DNA from: Diplonema papillatum
Taxonomy: Eukaryota; Euglenozoa; Diplonemea; Diplonemida; Diplonemidae
Length of the DNA stretch: 64,000 nucleotides
Direction of reading: 5' to 3'
Assembly (NCBI GenBank): GCA_030068145.1
Contig: JAPJBO010000891.1
Span: forward strand, 1 to 64,000
Shown in pieces: positions 62,765-64,000 of this stretch (within the stretch, counting starts at the first letter, position 1; each line of letters starts with the position of its first letter). Position numbers and translations under genes: made by a program. Below the pieces are notes generated by a model. The model was not told where the DNA came from, made no database searches, and saw only the letters and a program-made list of their open reading frames with translations.

Positions 62765-64000
62765 CGATACCATTCACGTGTCACGCTGTTCGTTAATTCT
62801 GGTGCCGCTTGCTGGTCATTCATTGGCTGTCATTGTTGGAACGATCTCTGGCGATTGGCAGTCGTTCTGGTGCCAATCCTTGGCCATTGGCTGTCAATCT
62901 GGCACCGTTCTGCAGTCATTTGCCGTCCTTCAAACAAAGGTGCTTTGGACATTTGCAGTCGCTCTAGTACCGCTCTTTGGCGGTTCGCTGTCATTCAGGC
63001 GCGGCTCTTTGGGCATTTGTGGTCATTCTAGCTCTGTTCTTTGGTCGTTGGCAGTCATTCTGGTGCCGCTTGCTGGTCATTGGCTGTCAGTCTGGCACCG
63101 TTCTGCGGTCATTTGCCGTCCCTCAAGCAAGGTGATTTAGACATTTGCAGTCGTTCTCGTACCACTCTGTGGCTGTTCACTGTCATTCTGGTGCCGCTCT
63201 TTGGTCATTGGCTGTCATTCCTGGGCGGTCTCCAGCCTGTTGCAGTCGTTCTCGCGCCGCAGTTTGGCCATTTTCAGTCATGCTGGCGCTGCTCTTGGGC
63301 AATTTGCAGTCGTTCAAGCGCCGTTCTTTGGACATTTGCAGTCGTTCTAGCGCCGCTCTTTGGCCGACCGCCGTCATTCAGGCTCTATGGGCATTTGTAG
63401 TCGTTCTGGCGGCATTCTTTGGTCATTGGGAGTCGTTCTGGCGCCGCTCCTTGGCCATTTGCTGGCATTCTGGCACAGTCGTTCTGGTACCGCTCTATGG
63501 CCGTTCACTGTCATTCTGGTACCGCTCGTTGGTCATTGGCTGTCCTTCCTGGGCGATCTCCGGCCAGTTGTAGTCGTTCTCGTTCCGCCTTGGCCATTGG
63601 CTGGCATTCTGGCACAGTCGTTCTGGTACCGCTCTATGGCCGTTCACTGTCATTCTGGTGCCGCTCTTTGGTCATTGGCTGTCCTTCCTGGGCGATCTCC
63701 GGCCAGTTGCAGTCGTTCTCGTTCCGTAGTTTGGCCATTGCAGTCGTTCTAGCGCCGCTCTTTTGCCTGTTCACTGTCATTCAGGCGTGGCTCATGGGCA
63801 TTTGTGTGTAATTCTAACGCTGTTCATTGGTCAATGGCTGTCATTCTTGGGGCAATCCCTGGCGATCTGCAGTCGTTCTAGCTCCGTTCATCTGTCATCT
63901 GTCATTGCCGCCCACAGTTGCAGTCGTTCTTGTGCCGCTGTTTGATTATCGGCCAATTTGCAGTCGTTCTTGGGCCGCTCTTTATCATTCAGACGCGACT
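62765..64000 (+). repeat. Degenerate ~30-35-bp minisatellite running off the window
   Basis: Units contain TTTGCAGTCGTTCTGGCGCC, GCTCTTTGGNCATT and CATTGGCTGTCATTC in variable order. Longer direct repeats are nested inside: CCGTTCACTGTCATTCTGGT with GGTCATTGGCTGTCCTTCCT occurs at about 63503 and 63640. The array has no visible right end. Confidence 0.9.

Overview
This window is nuclear DNA from a eukaryote, most likely a single-celled alga or other protist with a repeat-rich genome. Several genes are split by GT-AG introns (donors GTATGT and GTGAGT, pyrimidine-rich acceptors). The recognisable genes are eukaryote-specific: a four-domain voltage-gated Ca-type channel, a MON1/SAND protein, the NatB catalytic subunit NAA20, a CID-domain RNA-processing protein and a secreted CUB-domain repeat protein. 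I could not fix the lineage.

Layout. 0-4.8 kb: 3' part of the channel gene, one long exon. 5.4-6.5 kb: repeats, including a tRNA-like head and a GAACTTAGC minisatellite. 6.5-12.1 kb: exons of a multi-exon RNA-processing gene (or adjacent genes) with B-box-like, ZZ, C3H1-like, CCHC and CID modules; two small inverted-repeat elements sit in its introns. 12.5-20.3 kb: an apparently whole two-ORF non-LTR retrotransposon (minus strand) with an OTU protease-like domain, an APE endonuclease and a reverse transcriptase. 20.4-22.8 kb: a hAT transposase remnant, a small unknown element and a near-identical 5'-truncated copy of the LINE. 23.8-26.6 kb: MON1. 27.5-28.9 kb: two minisatellites. 29.3-32.6 kb: a second LINE, 5'-truncated. 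33.1-33.8 kb: NAA20. 34.1 kb: an 18S rRNA-like fragment. 34.7-36.5 kb: a Mutator-like element with minisatellite inverted repeats and a 9-bp target duplication. 36.5-44.4 kb: repeats, a LINE fragment and a second long-inverted-repeat element carrying a small Lys/Pro-rich ORF. 44.5-49.1 kb: the CUB repeat gene. 49.1-54.7 kb: a possible small secreted-protein gene and nested repeats. 55.3-64.0 kb: almost only duplications and satellites, including CAG-type arrays and a minisatellite that runs off the window end.

The host genes are housekeeping or surface functions without an operon-like relation: mRNA 3'-end or splicing factor, Rab7 activation, N-terminal acetylation, ion conduction and an extracellular adhesive or matrix protein. 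The most unusual content is in the mobile DNA: an OTU-bearing LINE that looks recently active, decamer arrays at the ends of both its copies, and at least two, probably three, elements whose inverted repeats are built from tandem repeats. No LTR retroelement or virus-like element was recognised.
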